Source: Bacteroidota bacterium (GTDB lineage Bacteria > Bacteroidota > Bacteroidia > Cytophagales > Spirosomataceae). From it: a DNA stretch of 64,000 nt. Each line of letters opens with the position of its first letter. The stretch's first letter is position 1. The stretch spans positions 111,571 to 175,570 of the forward strand of contig JAIUOF010000010.1 of assembly GCA_020161355.1 (NCBI GenBank), written 5' to 3'. The notes under the pieces are model-generated. The model was given only the letters and a program-made list of their open reading frames with translations. It ran no database searches and had not been told where the DNA came from. A program made the translations under genes and the position numbers. Shown here one piece after another: positions 10,094 through 18,341 of this stretch.

Positions 10094-10259
10094 GGTTTAT
10101 TTGGGTTTAAATTTTTGTAAAAATAGAAATTTTTTCAATAGAATATCATCGAAAAAAAAGCTGCAAGAAATATCATTTTAGAAATCAATATTTTCCTCTG
10201 CTATTCATGCAACCATTTTTATCAGGAATCATCTTTGATAAAAACTTAAATATAATCAT

Positions 10260-11285
10260 ATGAAAAAGTATAATCTACTGGTATTGATGTGTTTTGCATT
10301 GACGCTTGTCTTTGCACAATCCAAAGATGAAAAACCGTATCTGGTAAAAAACTTCAGCAATGAAAAGATTGAAAAACTACAGGTGAACACTTCGGGAGGT
10401 GGTATAAAAGTGGCCGGAACCGACTCTAAAGATGCTCAGGTAAGAGTTTTTGTAAGAAAAAACAATAATTATTACGTGCAGGGAGACAAAGAAATTGAAG
10501 ATGAACTTAACCGTTATATCATAGATGTGGGTTTTAGCGAAGGTACTATTGTTTGTTCTGCCAAACCTCGTGAACCCAAGTCAGGTAATTACAGACTTTC
10601 GATAGGTTTTGAAGTAGATGTACCTAAAAATATCGATACCGATCTTCATACTTCGGGAGGGGGCATCACCATGAAAAACCTCAATGGTAACCTGAAATTT
10701 AAAACATCAGGTGGTGGACTGAAACTGGCCGGTCTTTCAGGAAAAGTAGAAGGCAAAACATCTGGTGGTGGCATTGACCTGATTGACTCTGAAGGAAATA
10801 TCAACTTAAATACCAGCGGTGGCGGCATAGATGTATCAAACAGCAAAGGCGATATTTATCTTAACACTTCGGGTGGTGGCATTGATCTTAAAAATCTGAA
10901 AGGTAATATTGTGGCCTACACAAGTGGTGGTGGTATAGATGTAGAAACTGTAAAAGGTAGCCTGGATGTAAAAACATCAGGTGGAGGAATCGATCTCAAT
11001 AATGTGGCGGGTGATATAAGTGCAAAGACTTCGGGAGGCGGTATCGATGCCAAAATTGTTAAAATCGGAGAATACCTGCACCTAAGCACCAGTGCCGGCA
11101 ATATCAATGTGGACTTGCCTTTCAATCAGGGGATGGATCTTGATCTTTCGGCCAGGAAAATCAAAAGTACAAAACTGGCAAAAGTGAGTAATAATCTGGA
11201 AAGTGGGAAAGTAAAAGGAAAAGTAAATGGCGGAGGAGCAGAAGTAAAAATCACAGCTTCGGTGGGAAGTATCATTGTAGAATAA
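10260..11285 (+). CDS. DUF4097-like exported protein with TSGGG repeats
   Basis: A 341-residue protein with signal peptide (cut probably after VFAQ). From about residue 45 it contains nine TSGGG(I/L) motifs; six central ones recur every 18 residues with the pattern xTSGGGIDLxxxxGxIxx, then decay to STSAGNINV and NGGGAEV. This is typical of DUF4097/DUF4098 beta-helix (adhesin-like) proteins, each repeat forming one coil. Location is periplasmic or surface; partner unknown. A strong hairpin terminator follows 15 bases after the stop. The repeats make the length prone to change by recombination. Confidence 0.8.
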   Translation: MKKYNLLVLMCFALTLVFAQSKDEKPYLVKNFSNEKIEKLQVNTSGGGIKVAGTDSKDAQVRVFVRKNNNYYVQGDKEIEDELNRYIIDVGFSEGTIVCSAKPREPKSGNYRLSIGFEVDVPKNIDTDLHTSGGGITMKNLNGNLKFKTSGGGLKLAGLSGKVEGKTSGGGIDLIDSEGNINLNTSGGGIDVSNSKGDIYLNTSGGGIDLKNLKGNIVAYTSGGGIDVETVKGSLDVKTSGGGIDLNNVAGDISAKTSGGGIDAKIVKIGEYLHLSTSAGNINVDLPFNQGMDLDLSARKIKSTKLAKVSNNLESGKVKGKVNGGGAEVKITASVGSIIVE

Positions 11286-11300
11286 CCCTATAAACTATAA

Positions 11301-11340
11301 AAGCCACGGTTTCCGGCTGGATTCCGTGGCTTTGTTTTTT
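11301..11340 (+). terminator. Rho-independent terminator, probably bidirectional
   Basis: Arms AAGCCACGG (11301-11309) and CCGTGGCTT (11324-11332) with a 14-base loop, followed by TGTTTTTT. It ends the DUF4097-like gene and can also serve the minus-strand gene that stops at 11351. Confidence 0.8.
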
Positions 11341-11350
11341 CAAAAATATA

Positions 11351-11919
11351 TCAAGGCATCAGTTTTCCCACCATACCCATCAGATTGGCAAGTTGAGGTT
11401 TCAAGGCAGTTTCTGCAGCTTTGGCAGCCATACCGCCACCATCAAGTTTGGAAGTACTACCGGCTATATTTCCTATCAGTGAAGTAAATCCGCTGCTTTC
11501 TTTTTCACCAAAAAGTGAAGCTCCGGCTTTAATCATGTTGAGGTTTCCTGCTAGCCCGGCACCTTTTCCTAGCAATGAACCACCACCCAGGATCTTGCTT
11601 ACTCTGTTGGCTCCTACCAGCATTTTTATGGTTTGGATTAATTTCTGAATCACGCCACCTTTGGCAGTGCCACCGGTTACCATCGGAATTATGTTTTTAA
11701 TATTTCCTACCTGACCGAGCAATTGTTTTTTGAACTGCCCTTCGCCGTCATTGGCTTCTTTTTCGACTGCCGAAGTCAGACTGGTAAGGTTTTGAGTGAG
11801 TTCAGTCTTGTCAGAATCGTCATTGAGCTGGTCAAATTTTCCCAGAATTTCGTCGATTGACTGAGCATTTACGGCTGAGAAAACAAACAGGGAAAGAAAA
11901 TGCAGATAATTTTTTTCAT
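11351..11919 (-). CDS. Small exported glycine-rich protein, frameshifted near its start
   Basis: The intact downstream frame runs back through residues such as ILGKFDQLNDDSDK to a clear signal peptide end (FLSLFVFSAVNAQ). That frame has no start codon of its own. The only ATG, at 11919, is followed by seven A (complement of T 11910-11916) and reads into a stop after 16 codons. One more A would give MKKNYLHFLSLFVF, an ordinary lipo-/signal peptide start. The mature part is Ala/Gly/Met-rich helical (GGGSLLGKGAGLAGN, GGGMAAKAAETALKPQL). I do not recognise the family. Either an assembly error in a homopolymer or a real off-state. Confidence 0.55.
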
Positions 11920-12017
11920 GATTAAAATTGATTTTTAAGTAAAAATAAAGAAAAACCCACCAGAATTATGTTTTGGCAGATTTTCATTTATTAGACTAGT
12001 TTTTGTTTTTCAAGACA

Positions 12018-12047
12018 CAAAAAAAGAGATACTTTTCTGGTATCTCT
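12018..12047 (-). terminator. Terminator of the C1 protease gene
   Basis: Arms AGAGATAC (12025-12032) and GTATCTCT (12040-12047), loop of seven; on the minus strand the stem runs into a T-run. Confidence 0.7.
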
Positions 12048-12056
12048 CTCACTTTC

Positions 12057-13325
12057 TTATCTTTTTCTTCTCGAAGTTTCTTCCTCATCAGAATCTTCCT
12101 CTTCATCAGTTTCTTCTTCCTCATCCTCTTCATCGGATTCTTCATCCTCTTCCTCGTATTCCTCTTCTTCTGATTCTTCCTCGTCTTCCTCATATTCTTC
12201 TTCTTCGTCCTCCTCAGAATCTTCTTCTTCTGCTGCTTCCAAATCGCGGTTTACAGTGTAGTCATAGCCGTCTTCATCGCCATATTCCATAGAAAGCTCA
12301 TCTAATGCCTCTATGAAGCCCTCTTCATCTTCAGTATAGAGGTAGAATTCGTTGAGTTGCACAAATGTCCCGTTTTCATCCTCACCTTCTTCATAATCAA
12401 AGAAATAGTCTTCTTCTGACTCCACATATTCCAGAATCAATGCGTCCAGATCATTTACAAAATCATCAATGTTTTCGGTGTAAACATAATAATCGGTAAA
12501 CACCAGGTATTCATCATCATAGAAATAGGAATCATCACCTTCTACTTCGATGTCCTGACTGTAATCCAGGTTTTCAATTGATTTTATAATCCAGCTGTCG
12601 TTTGAATTATATTCAGTATTCATTACATAGTCATAGGGAATGTAACAATAACCTCCGTCGCCCCATTTATCACCCCATGAGTTTCTTACGATAAATACCT
12701 TGTCGATATCGGAATACCCCACACAGAGCATAGCATGCCAGCCGTGGGTTTCACGCACGTTGTCAGAAGCACGTGGCATAGGCACACGTCCTTTGTTTTT
12801 GTTGGCATCATCAAAGGAATTGAAAGTATTGATGGCAAAAGTAATCGGGTAACCTTCGGCAAGGGTTTCACGCCAAAGATCCAGATTGGTATCTATAAAT
12901 TCTTTTTCGACCACTTTAAATTGCGAACCTTGCTCATAAGCCTCTCCGGCTGGCTCATCATTGATAGACTCATATACGTTTGGCCACAGCTGTTCTTTAC
13001 AAGCACCATATTCAATCAGGCCGTCTATGGCTGTTTGAATATAGGACCCGCCGTCTTTATCCTGCATATCATCGAGATAGCGTGCATTGTAATAAATGTA
13101 CAGACGGCTCACATCCTCGGAGTTTCCCAGCTCACGTTTAGCCATATATTCATACGCTCCTGCGAGGGCGTTGGCCACACAACTGTTACCCACCTGCAAT
13201 TCTATCGAGGTAAGGAATTTTCTGAGGTCAATTTTTTGAGGAAGGTTGGTTTTGTTCTGAAGTGCTTTTTGGGTGGCATTTCCCGGCCCTTTCCCGGCCA
13301 GATAACCCCCATAACGGTTTTCCAT
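12057..13325 (-). CDS. C1A papain-like cysteine protease with acidic C-terminal tail
   Basis: A 422-residue protein. Residues ~30-265 form a papain-family domain: Cys49 in QVGNSCVANA, His197 in HGWHAMLCVGY, Asn215 in VRNSWGDKWGDGGY. No signal peptide or propeptide is visible at the N terminus (MENRYGGYLAGKGPGN), which is unusual. Residues ~275-370 contain two similar segments (YYVYTENIDDFVNDLDAL and FYLYTEDEEGFIEALDEL), an apparent tandem repeat. The last ~60 residues are almost only Glu, Asp and Ser, ending in SRRKR. The substrate is unknown. Cytoplasmic or non-classically exported location is inference. It is transcribed alone and has its own terminator. Confidence 0.85.
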   Translation of the reverse strand: MENRYGGYLAGKGPGNATQKALQNKTNLPQKIDLRKFLTSIELQVGNSCVANALAGAYEYMAKRELGNSEDVSRLYIYYNARYLDDMQDKDGGSYIQTAIDGLIEYGACKEQLWPNVYESINDEPAGEAYEQGSQFKVVEKEFIDTNLDLWRETLAEGYPITFAINTFNSFDDANKNKGRVPMPRASDNVRETHGWHAMLCVGYSDIDKVFIVRNSWGDKWGDGGYCYIPYDYVMNTEYNSNDSWIIKSIENLDYSQDIEVEGDDSYFYDDEYLVFTDYYVYTENIDDFVNDLDALILEYVESEEDYFFDYEEGEDENGTFVQLNEFYLYTEDEEGFIEALDELSMEYGDEDGYDYTVNRDLEAAEEEDSEEDEEEEYEEDEEESEEEEYEEEDEESDEEDEEEETDEEEDSDEEETSRRKR

Positions 13326-13460
13326 AGCTAAATATATAAAAATGGTTAGTTGAATGATTTTTTAAAAAACGTAAGGTCTTTTTTCAAAATCGGGGCAATA
13401 ATAGTTATTTTAAGAATATTTTTATGGTAAACCCGTCAGTATTTTTTGTTAATAAAATGA

Positions 13461-13496
13461 TAAAAAAATATCCGGCCAAAAATATTCAACCGGATA
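13461..13496 (-). terminator. Terminator after the anchored barrel gene
   Basis: Arms TATCCGG (13469-13475) and CCGGATA (13490-13496); on the minus strand followed by seven T. Confidence 0.7.
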
Positions 13497-13516
13497 CCAG
13501 AATTTTAGTCTGAAAT

Positions 13517-14986
13517 TTAAAACTGATATCTTAAGCCATAATTTAATCCAAAAGATTGAGGTTTAAATTTAAGTGAAGTATTTTGGCCAGTTCCTGAAAA
13601 TATTGCGTGCTGGTACATTCCCCCAACCGATAAACCCCAGTTCCTGAATAGATTGTAATTGAGTCGGGCACCGCCGAGTCCACTAATATTAAAAAGCTTA
13701 TAATTTGAGTTTGATGGCCCCAATGTGCTTTCTCCTGTAGCCAGGCTTTCAAATTTTGTCTTTATAAAAAAGTCGTTGCTGAATCCACCCAAAGCCTCAA
13801 TATTAAGGTTTTTTACTAGAGGTACTGAATAATTTAACACCAGCGGCACAGCGACATAATGGTAATATTGCTGGCTGGTTTCTGAAAGTGATAATACCGT
13901 CTGGAAATTTGCATTATTGCCGGAAGAGAGGTAGTTGGCTTGAAAATAGGAGCTCACATTACCATTTTTTGGGTCAATAGCAAAAACATTGGAATTCATT
14001 GAAGTATTGGCTCTCAAATACCTGATACCACTTTCAATTCCAAAGTTTTTTGATAAATTTTTACCAAAATTTAACCCCAAATTATATGCCTGCCCGTTTT
14101 TGAAAGTATTTTCCGGCATACTGTTATTTTGATTGTATCTACCGGTAGTTCCATTGCCTGAGGGTAAAAAAGAAGCCTGAACATTGCTATTGCTAACTTC
14201 CTGAAATGCGACGTCGTTTTTAGCACTTGTGAGTGCCTCACCTGTAAATCCGGAATAGGAGTAATTGGGGTTAAACGGGGCAGCACCAGAATTTAACCCA
14301 AGCCATATTTTATGTTTTTTATCGGTATTTTTAGCAACTAATTCTTCTTCAGGCATTTCATAAGCCAGCTTGTTTCGGCCGAAAACAAACCTGTTGGCAT
14401 AAGTTCGCATTTTTTGGGGTTGCAGTTTATCAACTCCTGTTTTTTCTAAGTTTAATTTCTCATTCTTTATTTCCTCAACAGAGTTATTAGCTAATTGCAT
14501 GCTGGTCACCATAGCAAGATTTTCAGCTGATTTTTCTTCAATATTTTGTAGTGCTGATTGCGTTAAAACTTCATATTTTGAATTATTGGAAACAATAGAT
14601 TTTAAGTTTTGAAAAGTTTTATTTTTAGCAAAGATCGTTTGCGTTTTTTTTGCCCCCCCAACGGTCACTTGATTTTCAATGTCATTTCGCGATTCACCGG
14701 TTTTATTTAATGAAGGTTGCTTTACAGAACCTTTTTCTTTTTGCTCGGCCAAAACATCATTTTGATTTGGCAACTTGTTATAAAATAAATATCCAAGCGA
14801 AAGTACCAAAGCAGCAGCTACACCCGAGATTAACCTTGGGTTAGTCCACCACAATATGAGCCCTCGTTTTTTCGATTTTTCATCGAGGCGGGCTTCAATA
14901 TTTGCCCAGGCATCATCGGGTGGGGGCACCGAATAATTGCCCAGAGCATCGCTCCATTGTTGTTCAAAATCCTCTTTCATATTCAC
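13517..14986 (-). CDS. Inner-membrane-anchored protein with C-terminal outer-membrane barrel; putative anti-sigma partner
   Basis: A 489-residue protein. The first ~45 residues (EQQWSDALGNYSVPPPDDAWANIEARL) resemble the cytoplasmic segment of Bacteroidota anti-sigma-like proteins. A single membrane span follows at ~48-70 (ISGVAAALVLSLGYLFY). A long Asn/Lys/Gln-rich linker (~75-215) leads to a PorT-like beta-barrel domain (~220-489) with strands such as KNFGIESGIRYLRA and the terminal FGLNYGLRYQF ending in Phe. It overlaps the end of the ECF sigma gene by 23 bases, so translation is coupled. A regulator linking the outer membrane to the sigma factor is an inference. It could also be only a structural protein. 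Confidence 0.75.
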   Translation of the reverse strand: MNMKEDFEQQWSDALGNYSVPPPDDAWANIEARLDEKSKKRGLILWWTNPRLISGVAAALVLSLGYLFYNKLPNQNDVLAEQKEKGSVKQPSLNKTGESRNDIENQVTVGGAKKTQTIFAKNKTFQNLKSIVSNNSKYEVLTQSALQNIEEKSAENLAMVTSMQLANNSVEEIKNEKLNLEKTGVDKLQPQKMRTYANRFVFGRNKLAYEMPEEELVAKNTDKKHKIWLGLNSGAAPFNPNYSYSGFTGEALTSAKNDVAFQEVSNSNVQASFLPSGNGTTGRYNQNNSMPENTFKNGQAYNLGLNFGKNLSKNFGIESGIRYLRANTSMNSNVFAIDPKNGNVSSYFQANYLSSGNNANFQTVLSLSETSQQYYHYVAVPLVLNYSVPLVKNLNIEALGGFSNDFFIKTKFESLATGESTLGPSNSNYKLFNISGLGGARLNYNLFRNWGLSVGGMYQHAIFSGTGQNTSLKFKPQSFGLNYGLRYQF

Positions 14987-15539
14987 TCCGGCTTTTGGCC
15001 AGTCTGTTGTTCTCTTTTACTATTTTTTCTGATAACAGGTTTTTTGCTCTGGAATACTGTGACTTGGAAGTGCCTTCATTTATTCCCAGCATTTCGGCAA
15101 TTTCATGGTGCTTGTAACCTTCAATGGCATACAAATTAAAAACCATACGGGAACCCTCGGGTAGTTCGTTGACCATACCCAAAAGCGTATCCATTTTCAT
15201 GTTTTCCAGCCCTAAATTCTGTTGATTTTGATCTTCCAGATCATATTGACCATCAATGTCAACCCATTTCATCTGAGCATTTTTTTGCAGCACTTTGAGT
15301 GCGGTATTCACCACTATTTTTCGCATCCAGGCTTCCAGTGGACAGTCAAACCTAAAGGTGTCAATCTTCCTGAAAATCTTTACAAACGCATCCTGCAACA
15401 CATCCTGAGCTTCTTCCCTGTCTTTCATATATCGCATGGCCACGCCAAACAGTTTTCCAGAAAACTGCTCATACAGTTTTCTCTGAGCAACCCGTTCCTG
15501 ACGGATACAGGCTTCTACTATTTGTTGATCATTTGACAT
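14964..15539 (-). CDS. ECF RNA polymerase sigma factor
   Basis: A 191-residue sigma-70 family protein of the extracytoplasmic-function type. Region 2 is visible as LYEQFSGKLFGVAMRYMKDREEAQDVLQDAFVKIF and CPLEAWMRKIVVNTAL; region 4 as LPEGSRMVFNLYAIEGYKHHEIAEMLGINEGTSKSQYSRAK, the helix-turn-helix. The next gene, overlapping by 23 bases, carries a membrane anchor and likely controls it. A perfect 7-1-7 inverted repeat lies 16 bases upstream of the ATG. Confidence 0.92.
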   Translation of the reverse strand: MSNDQQIVEACIRQERVAQRKLYEQFSGKLFGVAMRYMKDREEAQDVLQDAFVKIFRKIDTFRFDCPLEAWMRKIVVNTALKVLQKNAQMKWVDIDGQYDLEDQNQQNLGLENMKMDTLLGMVNELPEGSRMVFNLYAIEGYKHHEIAEMLGINEGTSKSQYSRAKNLLSEKIVKENNRLAKSRSEYERGF

Positions 15540-15554
15540 ATATAAAAGGCCGAC

Positions 15555-15569
15555 CGGAATTTAATTCCG
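15555..15569. promoter_or_regulatory. Perfect inverted repeat upstream of the ECF sigma gene
   Basis: CGGAATTTAATTCCG: arms of seven around one central T, in the 5' region of the sigma gene (start at 15539). It could be an operator or part of an autoregulated promoter; no regulator is identified. Confidence 0.4.
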
Positions 15570-15686
15570 ACATTTAAGGGTATTATTAGGACTCAAAAAA
15601 CGAAAAAATAGTTGGAATCTCATATATTTTTTTGTGGTAATAGCTTTATTAAAAACGGAGAGTTAATTCAGAGAAAAATTATCAGG

Positions 15687-15717
15687 CAAAAAAAAAGCTG
15701 CCCGTTTGAGCAGCTTT
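15687..15717 (-). terminator. Terminator of the DUF2911 gene
   Basis: Arms AAGCTGC and GCAGCTT (15695-15716) with an eight-base loop; on the minus strand followed by nine T. Confidence 0.85.
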
Positions 15718-15734
15718 CCTGATGTTTTTTAGAA

Positions 15735-16232
15735 TTACCATTTCAATGGAATATGCACCATGGTGTTGTCCCATCCGATGGTGATTTGAGTGTCTTCAGC
15801 CGTGATGACCAATTTTTCCCAAACACTATCTGTCGCCATTGATTTAACCGATACTTCGGCAACGTTTTTATCTTTTACTTTATCATATTCATAAGATCCC
15901 CATTGCTTCAATTGAGAATTCAGGATTACAGTCCATTCGCCCTGATTAGGAATTGTAAAAAGGGTATAAGTACCTGCTTTTACACTTTTTCCGGCAAATG
16001 TTACATCTTTTTTGAAAGTAACTTCTGTAGCGGCATTGGCACCGGTACGCCATACTTGTCCGTAAGGAACCAATTTGCCGAAAATCTCGCGGTCACGTTT
16101 AGAAGGTTGACCATAAGTGATTTTCACATTGGCACTTTCGGCGGTCATAGCCGGGCTTTGAGGTGCTTTTTGGGCAAAAGCAAAACTTCCCAAAACGGTT
16201 GAAAACAGTAAAAATAATAAGGTTTTTTTCAT
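15735..16232 (-). CDS. DUF2911 exported protein
   Basis: A 165-residue protein with signal peptide (MKKTLLFLLFSTVLGSFAFAQ). The body is the DUF2911 domain: VKITYGQPSKRDREIFG, LVPYGQVWRTGANAATE, VKAGTYTLFTIPNQGEWTVILN and LVITAEDTQITIGWDN. It is predicted to be a periplasmic beta-sandwich; no activity is known for the family. It is monocistronic with its own terminator. Confidence 0.88.
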   Translation of the reverse strand: MKKTLLFLLFSTVLGSFAFAQKAPQSPAMTAESANVKITYGQPSKRDREIFGKLVPYGQVWRTGANAATEVTFKKDVTFAGKSVKAGTYTLFTIPNQGEWTVILNSQLKQWGSYEYDKVKDKNVAEVSVKSMATDSVWEKLVITAEDTQITIGWDNTMVHIPLKW

Positions 16233-16292
16233 TTTTTATTAATAGTTATGATTTGAAAATACTTTCATTTAAAGGATAAACGACAAAAAAGG

Positions 16293-17027
16293 TCATTTAG
16301 TTTTTTCGGCCAATTTTTTTGCCATCTCCATTGGGTCGGTAGGATGCGGGTTAATCACATCTGACTCAATGAGGCCATCTCTGAGCCTTACCACCCTGTG
16401 GGCATAGTTGGCGATATCTTCTTCATGAGTTACCATGATAATCGTATTGCCTTTGGCATGAATCTCATTGAAAAGCTGCATAATTTCGTACGAGGTCTTG
16501 GTGTCGAGGTTACCTGTAGGTTCATCAGCCAATAGAATTGATGGATTATTGACCAAAGCCCTGGCTACCGCTACCCTTTGGCGTTGACCACCTGAAAGTT
16601 CGTTGGGTTTATGGAGCGAGCGTTCGCCCAGCCCCACACTTTCAAGTACTTTTTGTGCCTTTTCTGTTCTTTCTGCCTTGCCGAAACCTGCATAAATAAG
16701 GGGTAGAGCGACATTTTCCAAAGATGATTGACGGGGTAAAAGGTTGAAAGTTTGAAACACAAATCCTATTTCTTTGTTTCTGACCTCAGCCAGTTCATTT
16801 TCCGACATATGGCTTACATCTTTGCCATTGAGAATGTATGTGCCCCCTGTAGGGCTATCCAGGCATCCGATAATATTCATGAGTGTTGATTTCCCGGAGC
16901 CCGAGGGACCCATGAAGGCCACATATTCTCCTTTTTCTATAGTAATTGATACCGTTTTGAGAGCATCAATTATTTCGGTACCCATGATGTACCTTTTGGC
17001 AATATTTTCAGTTTTGATTATGACCAT
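16293..17027 (-). CDS. ABC transporter ATP-binding protein (LolD/MacB type)
   Basis: About 244 residues from the ATG at 17027; an upstream in-frame TTG (17045) is less likely because the -7 promoter element is only three bases above it. Walker A GPSGSGKSTL, Q-loop region VFQTFNLLPRQSS, signature LSGGQRQRVAVARAL, Walker B ILLADEPTGNLD and the H-loop MVTHEED are all present. The sequence is closest in style to LolD/MacB ATPases that energise lipoprotein release, peptide export or FtsX-type permeases. No permease gene is adjacent, so it must partner with one elsewhere. Confidence 0.9.
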   Translation of the reverse strand: MVIIKTENIAKRYIMGTEIIDALKTVSITIEKGEYVAFMGPSGSGKSTLMNIIGCLDSPTGGTYILNGKDVSHMSENELAEVRNKEIGFVFQTFNLLPRQSSLENVALPLIYAGFGKAERTEKAQKVLESVGLGERSLHKPNELSGGQRQRVAVARALVNNPSILLADEPTGNLDTKTSYEIMQLFNEIHAKGNTIIMVTHEEDIANYAHRVVRLRDGLIESDVINPHPTDPMEMAKKLAEKTK

Positions 17028-17047
17028 TTCAATTTTTTTGACCAAAA

Positions 17048-17055
17048 CAAAAGTA
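17048..17055 (-). promoter_or_regulatory. -7 promoter element of the ABC ATPase gene
   Basis: On the minus strand TACTTTTG matches TAnnTTTG, 21 bases before the ATG at 17027. Confidence 0.45.
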
Positions 17056-17235
17056 ATGGATTAAGTTTTAAGGAAGATAAAATTTCTATCAACGAAATAT
17101 TTGGCGGATGGGTGGTAGGAAATAGAAGGCTAGGTTAACTGTAGGGTCTTATTCTGATTTTATTAGGAGTGATAGTTGTGAAGGAGTTTTGCAATAATTC
17201 GAATTTGGTATTAATGATTTCAAGCAATGTATCTT

Positions 17236-17487
17236 TTATTTTTGTGTTTCTGAAAAATGATATCTCAATAGTATTACGCTTATATCTTTTTGATTATGAG
17301 AGAAAACCCACTCTCCAAAATCTTTGTCTTCAGTAAGAATAATTTTTGGAGGTTTTTTTGAAAGCGAAATGACTTCTTCGTCACTAATTCCTCTGTGATT
17401 TTCATAAATAGAAGTCACAGAAATTCCATTTTTTCTGAGCATTTGAATAATACTATGGTCAATATTTTCATCTGCGAGAATCATCAA
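17236..17487 (-). CDS. DUF5615 PIN-like toxin, frameshifted before its C terminus
   Basis: The open frame gives 83 residues of a DUF5615 (PIN-like, Mut7-C fold) protein: MILADENIDHSIIQMLRKNG with the acidic Asp-Glu start, HRGISDEEVISL, and IILTEDKDFGEWVF with the second acidic cluster. It stops early at SETQK. Immediately beyond, in the next frame to 17135, the DNA encodes about 34 residues ending FTTITPNKIRIRPYS, which is the expected C terminus. The break is at a run of five T on the plus strand (17239-17243); one more base restores a protein of about 117 residues. The gene overlaps its antitoxin by four bases. Confidence 0.8.
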   Translation of the reverse strand: MMILADENIDHSIIQMLRKNGISVTSIYENHRGISDEEVISLSKKPPKIILTEDKDFGEWVFSHNQKDISVILLRYHFSETQK

Positions 17488-17708
17488 GCCAGTACTTCTT
17501 CATTGGCCAATACATCAGCAGCATATTCAAAACATGCCTCAATTTCAGCATTCTTTAAATTGGGATACATCTCAATAATATCTTCTTTTTTTGCTCCTTG
17601 AGACATTTTCCTTAATATGAGTTCCACAGAAACTCTGCTTCCTTTGATTACAGGTTTCCCAAGTAAAACCTGGTGGTTTATCTCAATGAAATTTTGATAA
17701 TTTTTCAT
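17484..17708 (-). CDS. DUF433 antitoxin (VapB45-like)
   Basis: A 74-residue DUF433 protein: FIEINHQVLLGKPVIKGSRVSVELILRKMSQGAKKEDIIEMYPNL is the family core, a small helix-turn-helix domain. DUF433 and DUF5615 genes form a known toxin-antitoxin pair, antitoxin first, as here with an ATGA overlap. It is expected to neutralise the nuclease-like toxin and to repress its own promoter. Confidence 0.88.
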   Translation of the reverse strand: MKNYQNFIEINHQVLLGKPVIKGSRVSVELILRKMSQGAKKEDIIEMYPNLKNAEIEACFEYAADVLANEEVLA

Positions 17709-17727
17709 TATTTGATAATTTTTTGTT

Positions 17728-17735
17728 CAAATATA
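17728..17735 (-). promoter_or_regulatory. -7 promoter element of the DUF433/DUF5615 pair
   Basis: TATATTTG on the minus strand, 20 bases before the DUF433 ATG. Confidence 0.5.
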
Positions 17736-17752
17736 CAAATTTAACCGCCTTT

Positions 17753-18259
17753 TCAAATCTCATAATAATTCAGTAAATCTTTTTTCTCACCAAAAGGGAT
17801 TTTATTCTGAAATTGAAAGCCAAGTTTTTTTAGAAGTGCGTTAGATGCTTGATTTTCAGGATTTACTATAGCACATATTTTTTCTAATTGCAGCGAGTTT
17901 TTTCCAAATTCCAAAGTAGCAGCAGCTATTTCAGACCCAAAACCCAGGCTAATGTATTCTGGTAAAAATGCAAAACCCAGATCCGGAGCAGGCAGTTCAT
18001 CTCTTTTTACAAAGCCACACATTCCGATTGCTTTATCTGAAATATTTTCCTGCACGAGATAGAAACCATAGCCAAGTGTTTCATAGTTTTTTAAAATACC
18101 GTTTTGAAGATAAATTTCAGCTTCTTCTAAAGTCTTTACGTTCCGATCTCCTATAAATTTTATCCATAGTGGAGAATTGAGGAGTTCGAGCATAAATCCG
18201 GCATCTTGAAGAGTAAATTTTCTAAGCGTAAGTCTTTCTGTTTTTAGAATTATTTGCAT
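17753..18259 (-). CDS. GNAT family N-acetyltransferase (RimJ/RimL-like)
   Basis: A 168-residue acetyltransferase_3-type GNAT protein. Visible family features: the N-terminal TERLTLRKFTLQDAGFMLELLNSP, the beta4 strand GFYLVQ...AIGMCGFVKRD, the acetyl-CoA loop region around GFGSEIAAATLEFG, and the C-terminal KICAIVNPENQASNALLKKLGFQFQ. The acceptor is unknown; homologues acetylate ribosomal protein N termini or small amines. It is divergent from ypdA. Confidence 0.87.
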   Translation of the reverse strand: MQIILKTERLTLRKFTLQDAGFMLELLNSPLWIKFIGDRNVKTLEEAEIYLQNGILKNYETLGYGFYLVQENISDKAIGMCGFVKRDELPAPDLGFAFLPEYISLGFGSEIAAATLEFGKNSLQLEKICAIVNPENQASNALLKKLGFQFQNKIPFGEKKDLLNYYEI

Positions 18260-18328
18260 TTATATTAGAATTAGCCTTCAATTTAAGTAAAATAGCCAAA
18301 TGGATAATTTTCATAGTTGAAGTTTGTC

Positions 18329-18337
18329 TAAATTTGC
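18329..18337 (+). promoter_or_regulatory. -7 promoter element just ahead of ypdA
   Basis: TAAATTTGC fits TAnnTTTGC perfectly but ends only four bases before the ATG at 18342; if used, the transcript would be leaderless or nearly so. Confidence 0.4.
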
Positions 18338-18341
18338 TATT

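Noticed and set aside
10646..11125. Proline-rich open frames on the minus strand (PPPDVF repeats)
   Set aside because: They are mirror images of the TSGGG codons of the DUF4097-like gene.
12735..13331. 198-codon open frame on the plus strand
   Set aside because: It is antisense to the well-supported C1 protease, and its translation shows no recognisable domain.
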